Assembly (NCBI GenBank): GCA_945965245.1
Contig: CAMFNC010000038.1
Location: 1 to 16,893, forward strand
Direction: 5' to 3'
From: an uncultured Porphyromonas sp.
GTDB lineage: Bacteria; Bacteroidota; Bacteroidia; Bacteroidales; Porphyromonadaceae
Length of the DNA stretch: 16,893 nt
Of the stretch, positions 1 through 7,789 are shown one piece after another. The notes under the pieces were generated by a model. The model searched no databases and was not told where the DNA came from. It saw nothing but the letters and a program-made list of their open reading frames with translations. The position numbers were made by a program, and so were the translations under genes. The stretch's first letter is position 1. The number at the start of each line of letters is the position of its first letter.

Positions 1-2270
1 GTGTGACACCGGTGAGCCAATCGGAACTTCGCTCCATCGAAAGAGATAGAGACAAGGCTATGCCTGCCAATGACCCGCTACTGCCCAAGCAATGGCACTA
101 TCACAATACCGGTTCGTTAGACCCGCTATCCGTGGCAGGAGCCGATATTAATCTATTTGAAGCATGGAAAGTGACCACGGGCAAGAAAAATGTGGTAGTG
201 GCCGTTGTGGATGGCGGTATAGACCCGACTCATGAGGACTTAATCGACAATTTGGATGTAGAAAACAGTTATAACTTCGTCTTCGACCTCTACGGTAATG
301 AAAAGGGAAAAGGAAAAATCTATCCCGATGGCAGTGGACACGGTACGCATGTGGCAGGAACCATTGCAGCCGTATCGAATAACGGAAAGGGTGTTTCGGG
401 CATTGCCGGCGGCGATGGCACCCCCGGTAGCGGTGTTACACTGATCAATGCACAGATATTCGGTCAAGGTAGTGAAAGAAGCTCCGGCGGTGCCAAAGCC
501 ATCGTTTGGAGTGCCGATAATACGAATGCCGTTATCAGCCAAAACTCTTGGGGATACCGTTATCCGGGTCCCAAAGATCTTCCTCAAGTGGATAAAGAAG
601 CCATTGATTACTTTATTGCCAATGCAGGTATGGACGATAAAGGCAAACAGCGTGCCGATTCGCCCATGGCCGGAGGAATCGTAATTTTTGCGGCAGGTAA
701 TGACGGTATGGATTATACATCCTGGCCCGGAGCATATGAAGCGTGCGTAAGCGTTTCGTCTATGGCGTGGGATTTCGTAGTAGCTCCGTATTCCAATCGT
801 GGTACTTGGGCGGATATAATGGCCCCGGGAGGCGATCAAGAGCGTTTTACCACACAAGGCGGTGTACTTAGCACTCTGCCGAAAACGAGAAAAGATGGCA
901 CCGGATACGGCTATATGCAGGGCACATCCATGGCATGTCCTCACGTATCCGGCGTGGCAGCCTTGATTGTATCTGTCCAAGGACGTATGGGCTTTACCAA
1001 TGAAATGCTGAAAAAGCAGTTGCTCACTTCGCTTCGTCCTTACGACATAAACAGATATAATCCCTATTATACAGGCCGTTTGGGCGTGGGCTACGTAGAT
1101 GCCGGTGCTGCTGTGGAGATAGATAAGGGCAAAACACCCGAAATGCCGAAAGGCTCTATCGTTTCCACCGATTATACCGAAGCAGTCGTAGAGTGGAATG
1201 TGGTAAAAGATGAAGATGCTCCGAGTTCCGTGGCCAGATATTACCACCTGTTCGTATCGGACAAAGAAATCACAAAAGACAATATCTCTTCTCTTAAACC
1301 GATTACCATCTACGGCGAAGCCAAGGCTTTAGGCAAAAAAATCACTCAAAAAGTAACAGGCTTGCAAGACGGTACGCAATATTATTTTGCATTGCGAGCA
1401 GGAGACCGCTTCGAACATTTCTCGCCTCTGAATGTTTTTTCGGGCAAAACCGTATTCAACAACGCCCCCGAAATTACCTCCGGCCTTCCCAAAGGGGAAA
1501 TCGTTATCCAGAACAATAAATCACACACGATAAATCTTACTGCCACGGATAAAGACGGACATGAATGGGAAGTTTCCAAGCAGGGAGATTTGAGAGGTGT
1601 AAACGTGGCTCGGAATAAAGATCGGATTGCCGTGGAAATCAATCCCGTGCAGAAAGCCGGCAAATATGCTTTTACCCTAACACTTACAGACCGTTTTGGC
1701 AAAGCCGGAAAATACACAATAAACTATCAGATCGCTAAATACGACAAGCCTGCATTCAGCAATGACCTCAAGGCCATGGCCATTTCGCTAAACGCCGGCC
1801 AAACCACACTCGATCTTTCGGATATGGTTCATGCAGCCAACGGACTCACGCTCAAACTGAGTGCCAGAAGCTCTGAAACAAAAGTGGTAGAAGTCAAAGT
1901 AGAAGGTAAGAATCTGATTATCACGCCCAAAATGACAGGTAAAAGCATTGTGACGCTGGAAGCTTCGGATGGAATGAACAGAAGCACAACTACCATCAAT
2001 ATCCATGTGGTAGAAAATGTGAACGGTATCGTATCGCTGATTTATCCGATTCCGGCTAAGGACAATTTGAATTTGCTCTTTGGCAAAAAAATAGAGAGTG
2101 CAACCGTTGTCATTTCTTCACTCCAAGGAGAACAACTGATTCGGAAAGATATTCGTCCGAATAAATCGGGTGTGGCCACTATAGATGTTCACACGCTGGC
2201 TGCCGGCACATACCGCATCCATGTTTCTTCCAAAGAAGGCGTCTATAAATCCACATTCCTCAAACATTAA
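1..2270 (+). CDS. S8 (subtilisin-like) serine peptidase with T9SS type A sorting domain, 5'-truncated
   Basis: Secreted subtilisin-family protease cut by the window edge. The frame is open from base 3, and the first GTG is unlikely to be the true start because no signal peptide or propeptide precedes the catalytic domain. Numbering from that GTG, the catalytic triad is D70 in AVVDGGID, H113 in GSGHGTHVAGT and S309 in GTSMACPHVSG; N233 in AAGNDG fits the oxyanion-hole Asn. A fibronectin-III-like region follows (about 379-484), then two Ig/cadherin-like stretches (about 488-670). The last 80 residues resemble a T9SS type A sorting domain: YPIPAKDNLNL at 681-691, LAAGTYRIHV at 732-741 and a basic end. 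In the family this domain directs export through the outer membrane and is removed on attachment to the cell surface. A barrel gene starts 21 bases downstream, probably in the same transcript. The substrate is unknown. Confidence 0.93.
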   Translation, partial: VTPVSQSELRSIERDRDKAMPANDPLLPKQWHYHNTGSLDPLSVAGADINLFEAWKVTTGKKNVVVAVVDGGIDPTHEDLIDNLDVENSYNFVFDLYGNEKGKGKIYPDGSGHGTHVAGTIAAVSNNGKGVSGIAGGDGTPGSGVTLINAQIFGQGSERSSGGAKAIVWSADNTNAVISQNSWGYRYPGPKDLPQVDKEAIDYFIANAGMDDKGKQRADSPMAGGIVIFAAGNDGMDYTSWPGAYEACVSVSSMAWDFVVAPYSNRGTWADIMAPGGDQERFTTQGGVLSTLPKTRKDGTGYGYMQGTSMACPHVSGVAALIVSVQGRMGFTNEMLKKQLLTSLRPYDINRYNPYYTGRLGVGYVDAGAAVEIDKGKTPEMPKGSIVSTDYTEAVVEWNVVKDEDAPSSVARYYHLFVSDKEITKDNISSLKPITIYGEAKALGKKITQKVTGLQDGTQYYFALRAGDRFEHFSPLNVFSGKTVFNNAPEITSGLPKGEIVIQNNKSHTINLTATDKDGHEWEVSKQGDLRGVNVARNKDRIAVEINPVQKAGKYAFTLTLTDRFGKAGKYTINYQIAKYDKPAFSNDLKAMAISLNAGQTTLDLSDMVHAANGLTLKLSARSSETKVVEVKVEGKNLIITPKMTGKSIVTLEASDGMNRSTTTINIHVVENVNGIVSLIYPIPAKDNLNLLFGKKIESATVVISSLQGEQLIRKDIRPNKSGVATIDVHTLAAGTYRIHVSSKEGVYKSTFLKH

Positions 2271-2291
2271 TATTTAGAATAAAAACCAATA

Positions 2292-3251
2292 ATGAAAATA
2301 AAAGCATTATTAACAATAGCCCTGCTTTCGGGAGTTTTTACCCTGGCACATGGTCAGGTCAGCCGACCGCTTCCAGTATTACAAAGCACTCCGGATACGC
2401 GTAGTGCAGCTCTCGGCAATGTGGCTGCCGGTGATGCAGATGCCATGTATATCTATTCGGCTCCCGGAGCATTTTTATTTGATTCCAAAACGCTTGCGGC
2501 AGACTTCTCTGCAGAGATTTTCCCCAAATACGATGGAGTCAAAGGACGCACCATGCAATACAATCTTTCGGGTGCATACAAATTTCTAAATCAGCACGCC
2601 TTACTGCTTGGTTTCCGTTACCAAGGCGGTCACTCTGTGATTTATTATTCCGGAGGACCCGGCACATTCGGCGAAACGGTCAAACCGTTTGACTGGGCAT
2701 TGGATTTGGGATATGCATACCGCCTCAATGAACATTGGGCATTTCACGCATCAGCCAATCTCATTGCATCATGGATTGGCAAGGGAACTTACTCCGGCAG
2801 TGGTTCGTTCGGCGCGCAATACCGCGAAGCCTTCTCGCTCAACAGCATGCCTGCCACCCTCGACCTGACAGCCAAAGTGTCTGATTTGGGAGGTCTGCTG
2901 ACTTATAGCGACAAGATGCAATACGCCTTACCTTCTTCTCTTCAGGCTGCCGCAGCCATGAGCATCGCTCCAGCTGACGACCACAAAATTTCTGCACGAC
3001 TGGGCAGCAAATATTATTTCCTGCCTGCCGATGCCAAATTGTTTGTCGGAGGCTTGGGCTTGGAATATGGCTATGGCAACCGATACTTCGGTCGTCTGGG
3101 TTATGAACTGGGAGATAAACATATCTCCAATTTAACAGCCGGTTTGGGTGCAAGAATTATGGATTTTCACGTAGATTTATCTTACCGTCGCGGTATGGTT
3201 GCACCTCTGACCGACAACATCTTTATGCTCGGCATAGGTTATCAATTCTAA
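2292..3251 (+). CDS. PorV/PorQ-like outer-membrane beta-barrel protein
   Basis: A 319-residue outer-membrane protein. It has a signal peptide with probable cleavage after HGQ near residue 22, and the body is made of alternating amphipathic strands rich in Gly, Tyr and Phe. The protein ends in a classic barrel C-terminus, LGIGYQF. The early segment PDTRSAALGNVAAGDADAMY resembles the N-terminal hatch region of PorV and PorQ, FadL-related T9SS components, where the usual form is ARSAALGG or DARAGGMG followed by an NPA motif. That NPA motif is not seen here (YSAPGAF instead), so this is probably a paralogue rather than core PorV or PorQ. It lies 21 bases after a T9SS cargo protease gene and shares its terminator, so a cargo-specific partner role is plausible but inferred. 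It could instead be an unrelated FadL-like porin. Confidence 0.72.
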   Translation: MKIKALLTIALLSGVFTLAHGQVSRPLPVLQSTPDTRSAALGNVAAGDADAMYIYSAPGAFLFDSKTLAADFSAEIFPKYDGVKGRTMQYNLSGAYKFLNQHALLLGFRYQGGHSVIYYSGGPGTFGETVKPFDWALDLGYAYRLNEHWAFHASANLIASWIGKGTYSGSGSFGAQYREAFSLNSMPATLDLTAKVSDLGGLLTYSDKMQYALPSSLQAAAAMSIAPADDHKISARLGSKYYFLPADAKLFVGGLGLEYGYGNRYFGRLGYELGDKHISNLTAGLGARIMDFHVDLSYRRGMVAPLTDNIFMLGIGYQF

Positions 3252-3269
3252 TCCTCACTAAGATTTAAG

Positions 3270-3324
3270 ATAAGCTCCCAAAGGCATAAGTCTTTTTTAG
3301 ACTTTATGCGCTTTGGGGGCTTAT
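3270..3324 (+). terminator. Rho-independent terminator of the protease-barrel operon
   Basis: A long hairpin starts 19 bases after the barrel stop codon. The left arm is 3270-3293 and the right arm 3300-3324. The arms pair over about 22 positions with one mismatch and two single-base bulges, around a T-rich loop. The T tract downstream is weak (TTATTCGTTT), so a plain RNA-stabilising hairpin is the alternative. Confidence 0.75.
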
Positions 3325-3387
3325 TCGTTTCTAACAGCAGCCTTTCTTACCACGTAATCCTCAATCGGATTTACCTGCTACGCAAGC

Positions 3388-3424
3388 AAAAAACAGCGGT
3401 TGTATCATAAATGGCGAACTGCTG
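3388..3424 (-). terminator. Orphan minus-strand terminator-like hairpin
   Basis: On the minus strand an 8-bp stem (3417-3424 with 3394-3401, one G-T pair) with a 15-base loop is followed by six T residues (3388-3393). No intact minus-strand gene lies upstream of it, but the possible outer-membrane gene remnant at 3532-3767 would read into it. The T tract lies inside a 17-base word that is repeated in the DUF349 terminator. Confidence 0.4.
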
Positions 3425-3531
3425 CATTGCTTTCGGATTTCGGGTTCGGTCATACAGATTGCATACATTTCTTCCCCACATTCAGCGCATTGCATTTTAT
3501 CCCTTTCTAACAAAACCAGAGGAGACAAAAA

Positions 3532-3767
3532 TTACAGAGCTATACCCACTACAAAACCCATGTATTGCGTTCTCTTGTTTGAGAGTAAAACCATTTGCAT
3601 GGTGCCAGATTGAGAGATAAAGATATATCCACGAGAGCATCGCTCATCTTGGGTTCCTTATTAGTGTAATATCCCAATCCCAAGGAAGATTTCATGAAAA
3701 GGATTTCGGAGTCGAACACAGGTATCGATCCCGACAAATAAACCTCCGCTAATTTTTTTACAAACAC
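3532..3767 (-). pseudogene. Possible remnant of an outer-membrane beta-barrel gene
   Basis: A minus-strand frame from a GTG at 3767 reads SSLGLGYYTNKEPKMSDALV and then DISLSLN, a pattern typical of barrel strands. Around position 3590-3600 the barrel-like reading moves to the next frame, which gives TQYMGFVVGIAL and stops at 3532-3534. That ending looks like an outer-membrane barrel C-terminus. The two pieces would join through a single frameshift. There is no signal peptide and an in-frame stop lies just upstream, so only a C-terminal piece would survive. The orphan terminator at 3388-3424 lies just downstream on the same strand, which supports a former minus-strand gene here. I do not recognise the family, and chance frames are a real alternative. 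Confidence 0.27.
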
Positions 3768-3962
3768 AAGAAAATTATCTTACACATCGTAACTATAATG
3801 CGATTTTTACTGTCAATTCACTTTTGTTAATAATAAATACAAGCTAAAAGCATGTTTTTAGAAAACGCAAACTCGGCACAAAGACATACCCGGATATTAG
3901 CACCTCCATTATATTCTCCTTTCGAGGAGATGCACATAAAGACCGAATGGTGAGATGCAAGC

Positions 3963-4006
3963 AAAAAACAGCGTGCCAACTCTATGGTTGTGAGTTGGCA
4001 CGCTGT
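3963..4006 (-). terminator. Rho-independent terminator of the DUF349 gene
   Basis: A perfect 15-bp inverted repeat (3968-3982 with 3992-4006) with a 9-base loop. On the minus strand it is followed by six T residues (complement of 3963-3968). It sits 27 bases past the DUF349 stop codon. Confidence 0.93.
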
Positions 4007-4033
4007 GCTTTATGATAAGACGGATGCTCGCCG

Positions 4034-5863
4034 CTATGCTTCGGCTTCCGGCTCGGACTTTTCTGCCAGGGCGGCTATCTTTTCTTTCAGAGCGGCAATG
4101 TCGGCTTCGAGCTTTTCTTTCTTGCGTTCGATTTCCTGAACCAGCGAATTACCCTTGGCACTGCTTACGTTCAAGAAGCTCAAGTTATTGTCGTAGGTCT
4201 GGAGTTGCTGCATCAGGTTGTCCAAACGGCCATTGAGCTGCGAACGTTCGTCACCGCCGAAGTTGCGCCGTTCGCCCCTATCGCCCGGTTTGTTTCTGCG
4301 GCGTGCGTTATTGCGGCTTTCGTTGAAGTGGGCATAGATTTCGTCCACGGCTTGGCGATAATCCTGATAGATTTTCTCTTTCATCTTAAAGGGCACAAAG
4401 CCGATTTCACGCCATGCGGCATCGTATTCCGCCAGCTTGGTGCGCACGGCATCGAATTCTGCCTCATGGGTCAATTCCTGCACTTGTGCTATGATGGCTT
4501 TCTTCTTCTTCAGGTTCTCACGCTCTTCCGAACGCACATCGTTTTGCTGTGCTTTCTTTTCTTGGAAGTTTTTCTTCTTCTGTTCGAAGAAATGGTCGCA
4601 AGCGGCCTGGAACTTGGTCCAAACTTCGCGGCTTTGGCGTCCGCGCACGGTTTCTATTTCTTTCCAACGGCGTTGGAGTTCGATAAACTTGTCAGTGGTT
4701 TCTTTCCAATCCTCGCTGTCCTTCATCGCCTCGGCTTGCTCCAGCAATTCCTGTTTTTTCTGCAAACTTTCCTGCGAATTGGCACGCAGGCGGGTAAAGA
4801 ACTCGCTCTTCATTTCGAAGAAGTGGTCGCATCCCACTCGGAAGCGGCGGTATATCTGATCGTTTTCTTTCTTCGGAGCATAGCCGATTTGCTTCCATTC
4901 ATTTTGCAGTTTGAGCAGTTTCTTGGTATACTCGTCCCACTGTGAAGCCTGTGTCATGGGTTCTGCCAGCATTTGTTCCACCTCTTCGCAGAGTTTTGTT
5001 TTGGCTTCCAGATTAGCTTCTTCGCGTTCTTTGCGTTTGTCGAAAAAGTCTTGATGATTTTTATTGATGGTGGTGCTGTGTTGCTTGAATTCCGCCCAGA
5101 TGGGTTCGCGCAAATCTACTGCCACGGGGCCTATTTCGCGCCACTGGCGATGCAGCTCTTGCAGAGCACGGAAAGCCTGCTGCGGCTCTGTTGAATGTGT
5201 CAGTCTTTCTGCTTCGGCAATCAGTTCGCGCTTTTGCTCCAAATTTTTGCGGAAATCATAGTCGCGAAATTCGTCATTGATTTGTTTGAGGTCATAGAAT
5301 TGCTCCACATAATTATTATAATCGCGTTGCAGGTCGTTGGCATATTGCTCTGCCACCGGACCACACTCTTTCCATTCAGTGCGGATTTCGTGAAAAATGG
5401 GACTGATTTTGCCAAACTCTTCAGTGCTGCCCAGCAACTCTTTGAGCCGGGCTATAAGTTTTTGTTTCTTCTCGCGGTTTTGCTCCAGTGTCCGGTTTAG
5501 TTCCTCCAGATCAATTTGATGCTTTTCTTTATAGATATTGAGGAAGTCTTTCAGTCTTTGCTCATGTACTTCCACCTCTTCCACCTCGGCGGGGTCGGCT
5601 TCTTTATCTGCTTCCACACGGTTTTTGATTTTGTAGAATGCAGATTTGAAAGACTCCACCTGCTGACGTTTGGGCAGTGTGTCTTCCTGAAGAAGCAAGG
5701 CAAATTTATCCACCAACTCCGCGGCCGAAAGGTCCGTCAGGCGTTTGTTTTCGGTTGCATCTTGCTCCATCTCCTTGGCATCGGGGGTGGCTTGCTCAGG
5801 AGCCGCAGGGGCATTGAGCTGTTCTTCTGGTTCGTTCAGAGCGGGATTGATGGGTGTTTCCAT
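4034..5863 (-). CDS. DUF349 repeat coiled-coil protein
   Basis: A 609-residue acidic, highly charged, largely helical protein. It carries five DUF349-type repeats, each with a Trp in a W(R/K)EIG-like core: W164 (EWKECGPV), W241 (QWREIGPV), W323 (EWKQIGYAP), W400 (RWKEIETV) and W484 (AWREIGFV). Each is followed after about 15-25 residues by an aromatic pair such as DHFFE or QDFFD. An acidic, low-complexity tail of about 45 residues precedes the first helices. A basic linker (about 515-535, RRRNKPGDRGERR) leads to a C-terminal coiled coil (about 540-600). There is no signal peptide, so it is probably cytoplasmic. The family is widespread in Bacteroidetes, and I know of no established biochemical role. 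It is transcribed alone: it has its own promoter at 5953-5984 and a perfect terminator. The ATG at 5863 follows AGGAAGAC, a fair ribosome-binding site. Confidence 0.93.
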   Translation of the reverse strand: METPINPALNEPEEQLNAPAAPEQATPDAKEMEQDATENKRLTDLSAAELVDKFALLLQEDTLPKRQQVESFKSAFYKIKNRVEADKEADPAEVEEVEVHEQRLKDFLNIYKEKHQIDLEELNRTLEQNREKKQKLIARLKELLGSTEEFGKISPIFHEIRTEWKECGPVAEQYANDLQRDYNNYVEQFYDLKQINDEFRDYDFRKNLEQKRELIAEAERLTHSTEPQQAFRALQELHRQWREIGPVAVDLREPIWAEFKQHSTTINKNHQDFFDKRKEREEANLEAKTKLCEEVEQMLAEPMTQASQWDEYTKKLLKLQNEWKQIGYAPKKENDQIYRRFRVGCDHFFEMKSEFFTRLRANSQESLQKKQELLEQAEAMKDSEDWKETTDKFIELQRRWKEIETVRGRQSREVWTKFQAACDHFFEQKKKNFQEKKAQQNDVRSEERENLKKKKAIIAQVQELTHEAEFDAVRTKLAEYDAAWREIGFVPFKMKEKIYQDYRQAVDEIYAHFNESRNNARRRNKPGDRGERRNFGGDERSQLNGRLDNLMQQLQTYDNNLSFLNVSSAKGNSLVQEIERKKEKLEADIAALKEKIAALAEKSEPEAEA

Positions 5864-5952
5864 ATTGTCTTCCTAAGTTTAGAGGGTTGGAGGCTGCTAA
5901 GAGCCTGATTTACAAAAAGACCTTAACCCATGATAATGGGCATAGGTTCCCT

Positions 5953-5984
5953 CAAAGATAATTCTTTGGCTTGATAATGACAAA
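5953..5984 (-). promoter_or_regulatory. Bacteroidetes-type promoter for the DUF349 gene
   Basis: On the minus strand TTTG (5981-5984) is followed by exactly 20 bases and then TATCTTTG (5953-5960). This matches the Bacteroidetes consensus of a -33 TTTG, 19-21 bases, and a -7 TAnnTTTG. The -7 box lies 89 bases upstream of the start codon, so the leader would be about 80 bases. Confidence 0.8.
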
Positions 5985-6160
5985 TTTTTGAGCCAAAAGC
6001 GTCCTATTGCGAATTCCAAGAATAAGTGCAATACAAAGGAAAATACACGGCATTAAATACTATCGGAGCTTTCCAATATGCTGCTTAGAGGCTTGTTATT
6101 TGTGCCATGACAGCCAGTCATGTCCGGCATGTAAGAGCAAGCCCGCAATGTAAGTAAAAA

Positions 6161-6370
6161 GAATATCGCTGTCCAATAAAAGTTTATATCAAGAGTTTTA
6201 GCGCTTGGACCCATCTGTGTGAAATCACCGCTTCACTTCAAGCCGAGGCTCGTAAACTGCGCCATCTTGGCATCTTCGCGATGACTTCAAGGAGCACTTT
6301 AGCGGACGGCAACAAAAAAACATATAGAAACGGTCTTTGCGGCTGTTTATGTCATCCGTATCTTTTTTGA
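6161..6370 (+). pseudogene. Degenerate IS4-type transposase N-terminal fragment (DUF4372-like)
   Basis: A 69-codon plus-strand open stretch without a start codon. It contains KSFSAWTHL, then CEITASLQAEARKLRHLGI and SRSTLADGNKK. These match my memory of the N-terminal domain of IS4/ISPg-type transposases from Bacteroidales, where SF.AWTHF...LREI.ASL.....KL.HLG and (K/R)STL(A/S)D.N are typical. Between THL and CEI the usual segment of about 10-15 residues is missing. After NKK the family-like reading appears to move to another frame (ETVFAAVYVIR). No catalytic DDE core, full-length element or terminal inverted repeats are present. It is therefore a dead insertion-sequence scar between two native transcription units. 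The family call comes from recognition only. Confidence 0.65.
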
Positions 6371-6386
6371 CTTTTATCGGATAGCA

Positions 6387-7289
6387 CTATTGTTGAACAG
6401 GTGCTTTTTTATGGAGCGGAGCAAGCACGCGGATGGCATTGTGCAGGCATACTATTTCCACTTCGCGCTCCATCCATACGGGGTCGCCATCGAGGTGCAT
6501 CACACCTTCGCTATGGCGTTTGATGAGTACACGGCGAGCCTTAAACATTTCCATGTTGGAGTTTTTGGAAAGGTTGCGCGTGAATAATTGGAGCACAATC
6601 TGTGCTGCTTCAATGTCGCTAAACGGCTTCATGATAACCAAATCCAATTCGCCATCGCTCAGGCTGGCATCGGGAGCAATATAGGCATTGTTGCCATATT
6701 GCGGTGCATTGGCTGCTGCTATTAGAAATGCTTCACGATCTATTTCTTCGTCATCGATTTGAATATGATAGTGATTGGGTTGATAACTCAGATATTTATT
6801 GAGCACGGCATGGACATAGGACAGGGGACCGCGAAAAGGAGCTTCGGCAAATTTTTCGCTGACCTCGGCATCGAACCCCATACCGCAAGTACAGAAAAAC
6901 GGGCGCTCGTTGGCCTTGCAACAGTCTATAATTCGCTCATTGGCTGTCATAATCACGTCCACTGCTCCTTGCACCGTGAGCGGCAGCTTGAGCGCACGCG
7001 CCAATCCGTTGCCGGACCCTTTGGGCACAATGCCAAGCGGCACATCGGTATTAATCAACGCCTTGGCCACTTCGTTTACTGTGCCATCGCCTCCCACGGC
7101 TATCACCATGGAAGCCCTTTCTTTCACTGCACGTTCGGCCAGATGTGTGGCATGACTCTCACCCTTTGTGAAGGTAAAAAACACTTCTCGCTTGGTTTTG
7201 GCAAAAGCCTCTGCTATTGTTTTGCATACGCTTACTTTAGAGCCGGTACCGGAGATGGGATTGATAATGACTACAACGCTGTCTTTCAT
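6387..7289 (-). CDS. Diacylglycerol kinase family lipid kinase (YegS/BmrU type)
   Basis: A 300-residue cytosolic or membrane-associated lipid kinase, close to the usual 290-310 residues. NPISGTG at 10-16 and the nucleotide-binding GGDGTVNE at 66-73 are diagnostic, followed by PKGSGNGLAR at 89-98. The C-terminal beta-sandwich half carries CGMGFDAEVS (about 135-144) and SDGELDLVI, both typical of the DAGK/YegS family, and LDGDPVWME near the end. In the family these enzymes phosphorylate diacylglycerol or related lipids using ATP; the actual substrate here cannot be told. Its ATG overlaps the queF stop codon in an ATGA (7286-7289), so translation is probably coupled to queF. It is the last gene of the argS operon. 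Confidence 0.93.
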   Translation of the reverse strand: MKDSVVVIINPISGTGSKVSVCKTIAEAFAKTKREVFFTFTKGESHATHLAERAVKERASMVIAVGGDGTVNEVAKALINTDVPLGIVPKGSGNGLARALKLPLTVQGAVDVIMTANERIIDCCKANERPFFCTCGMGFDAEVSEKFAEAPFRGPLSYVHAVLNKYLSYQPNHYHIQIDDEEIDREAFLIAAANAPQYGNNAYIAPDASLSDGELDLVIMKPFSDIEAAQIVLQLFTRNLSKNSNMEMFKARRVLIKRHSEGVMHLDGDPVWMEREVEIVCLHNAIRVLAPLHKKAPVQQ

Positions 7290-7756
7290 CGGGCAGATTG
7301 GTTGAAAAGACGCTCGCGTGCCAATTTTTCATATGGAGTACCTGGCTTGCCATAATTGCAATAGGGGAGAATGCTGATGCCACCGCGTGGAGTGAAATCG
7401 CCTTGTACCTCGATGTATTTCGGTTCCATCAGTTGTATCAAATCCTTCATGATGATATTCACGCAATCCTCATGGAAGGCTCCATGGTTGCGAAAACTGA
7501 AAAGATAGAGCTTGAGACTCTTGCTCTCCACCATGCGCACATCGGGAATGTAGTTGATGTAGATGGTAGCGAAGTCCGGTTGCCCCGTGATGGGGCACAG
7601 ACTGGTGAATTCGGGGCAGTGAAAGCGCACCCAGTAATCGTTGTTCTGATGTTTATTGGTAAATGCCTCCAGTACTTCGGGGGCATAGTCTTGGCTGTAT
7701 TCTGTTTTAGTGCCCAAGGCGGTCAGTTCGTTTTCGCCTTCTCTGATGCTACTCAT
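7286..7756 (-). CDS. queF: NADPH-dependent preQ0 reductase (7-cyano-7-deazaguanine reductase)
   Basis: This enzyme reduces 7-cyano-7-deazaguanine (preQ0) to preQ1 in the queuosine pathway, whose product sits at position 34 of tRNAs for Tyr, His, Asn and Asp. At 156 residues it is the short single-domain (type I) form. The catalytic Cys is C54 in TSLCPITGQPDF, the acid D61 lies in the same motif, and VESKSLKLY at 76-84 is the QueF signature. H95 and E96 in AFHED complete the substrate pocket. It begins 33 bases after the mnmA stop and overlaps the lipid kinase start by 4 bases, so it belongs to the argS operon. There is no room for a preQ1 riboswitch in the 33-base spacer. Confidence 0.96.
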   Translation of the reverse strand: MSSIREGENELTALGTKTEYSQDYAPEVLEAFTNKHQNNDYWVRFHCPEFTSLCPITGQPDFATIYINYIPDVRMVESKSLKLYLFSFRNHGAFHEDCVNIIMKDLIQLMEPKYIEVQGDFTPRGGISILPYCNYGKPGTPYEKLARERLFNQSAR

Positions 7757-7789
7757 AATTGTTTGTTTGAATTAAGTTTTGGTAACAGG

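Larger units (their letters stand above)
3252..4033. other. Gene-poor intergenic region (782 bases)
   Basis: No convincing intact gene. It holds the operon terminator at 3270-3324, an orphan minus-strand terminator at 3388-3424, a possible decayed minus-strand outer-membrane gene at 3532-3767, and the DUF349 terminator at 3963-4006. The 17-base word from 3382 to 3398 recurs exactly at 3957-3973. Bases 3768-3956 are AT-rich, and I see nothing definable in them. A plus-strand frame at 3411-3620 has no ribosome-binding site and no recognisable content. Confidence 0.6.
5864..6386. other. Intergenic region with promoter and transposase remnant
   Basis: These 523 bases separate two minus-strand transcription units. 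They hold the DUF349 promoter (5953-5984) and a degenerate transposase fragment (6161-6370). Bases 5985-6160 show no gene, repeat or terminator that I can support. No convincing terminator follows the lipid kinase stop at 6387; the ATCCG/CGGAT hairpin near 6353-6383 is short and has no T tract. Confidence 0.6.

Noticed and set aside
240..1247. Long minus-strand open frame inside the protease gene
   Set aside because: It is antisense to a catalytic domain with an intact triad, and its peptide shows no recognisable domain.
3411..3620. 69-residue plus-strand frame in the intergenic region
   Set aside because: No ribosome-binding site, no promoter and no family content. It overlaps minus-strand terminator and remnant signals.
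4205..4945. Long plus-strand open frame opposite the DUF349 gene
   Set aside because: It is antisense to a clear coding sequence with family repeats. The hydrophobic, Phe/Leu-rich reading is the usual shadow of Lys/Glu-rich coiled-coil codons.
6353..6383. Terminator of the lipid kinase gene
   Set aside because: The ATCCG/CGGAT stem is only 5-7 bp with a bulge and is not followed by a T tract on the minus strand.
7757..7789. preQ1 riboswitch in front of queF
   Set aside because: The gap to mnmA is only 33 bases and shows no pseudoknot-like pattern. queF is an internal operon gene.
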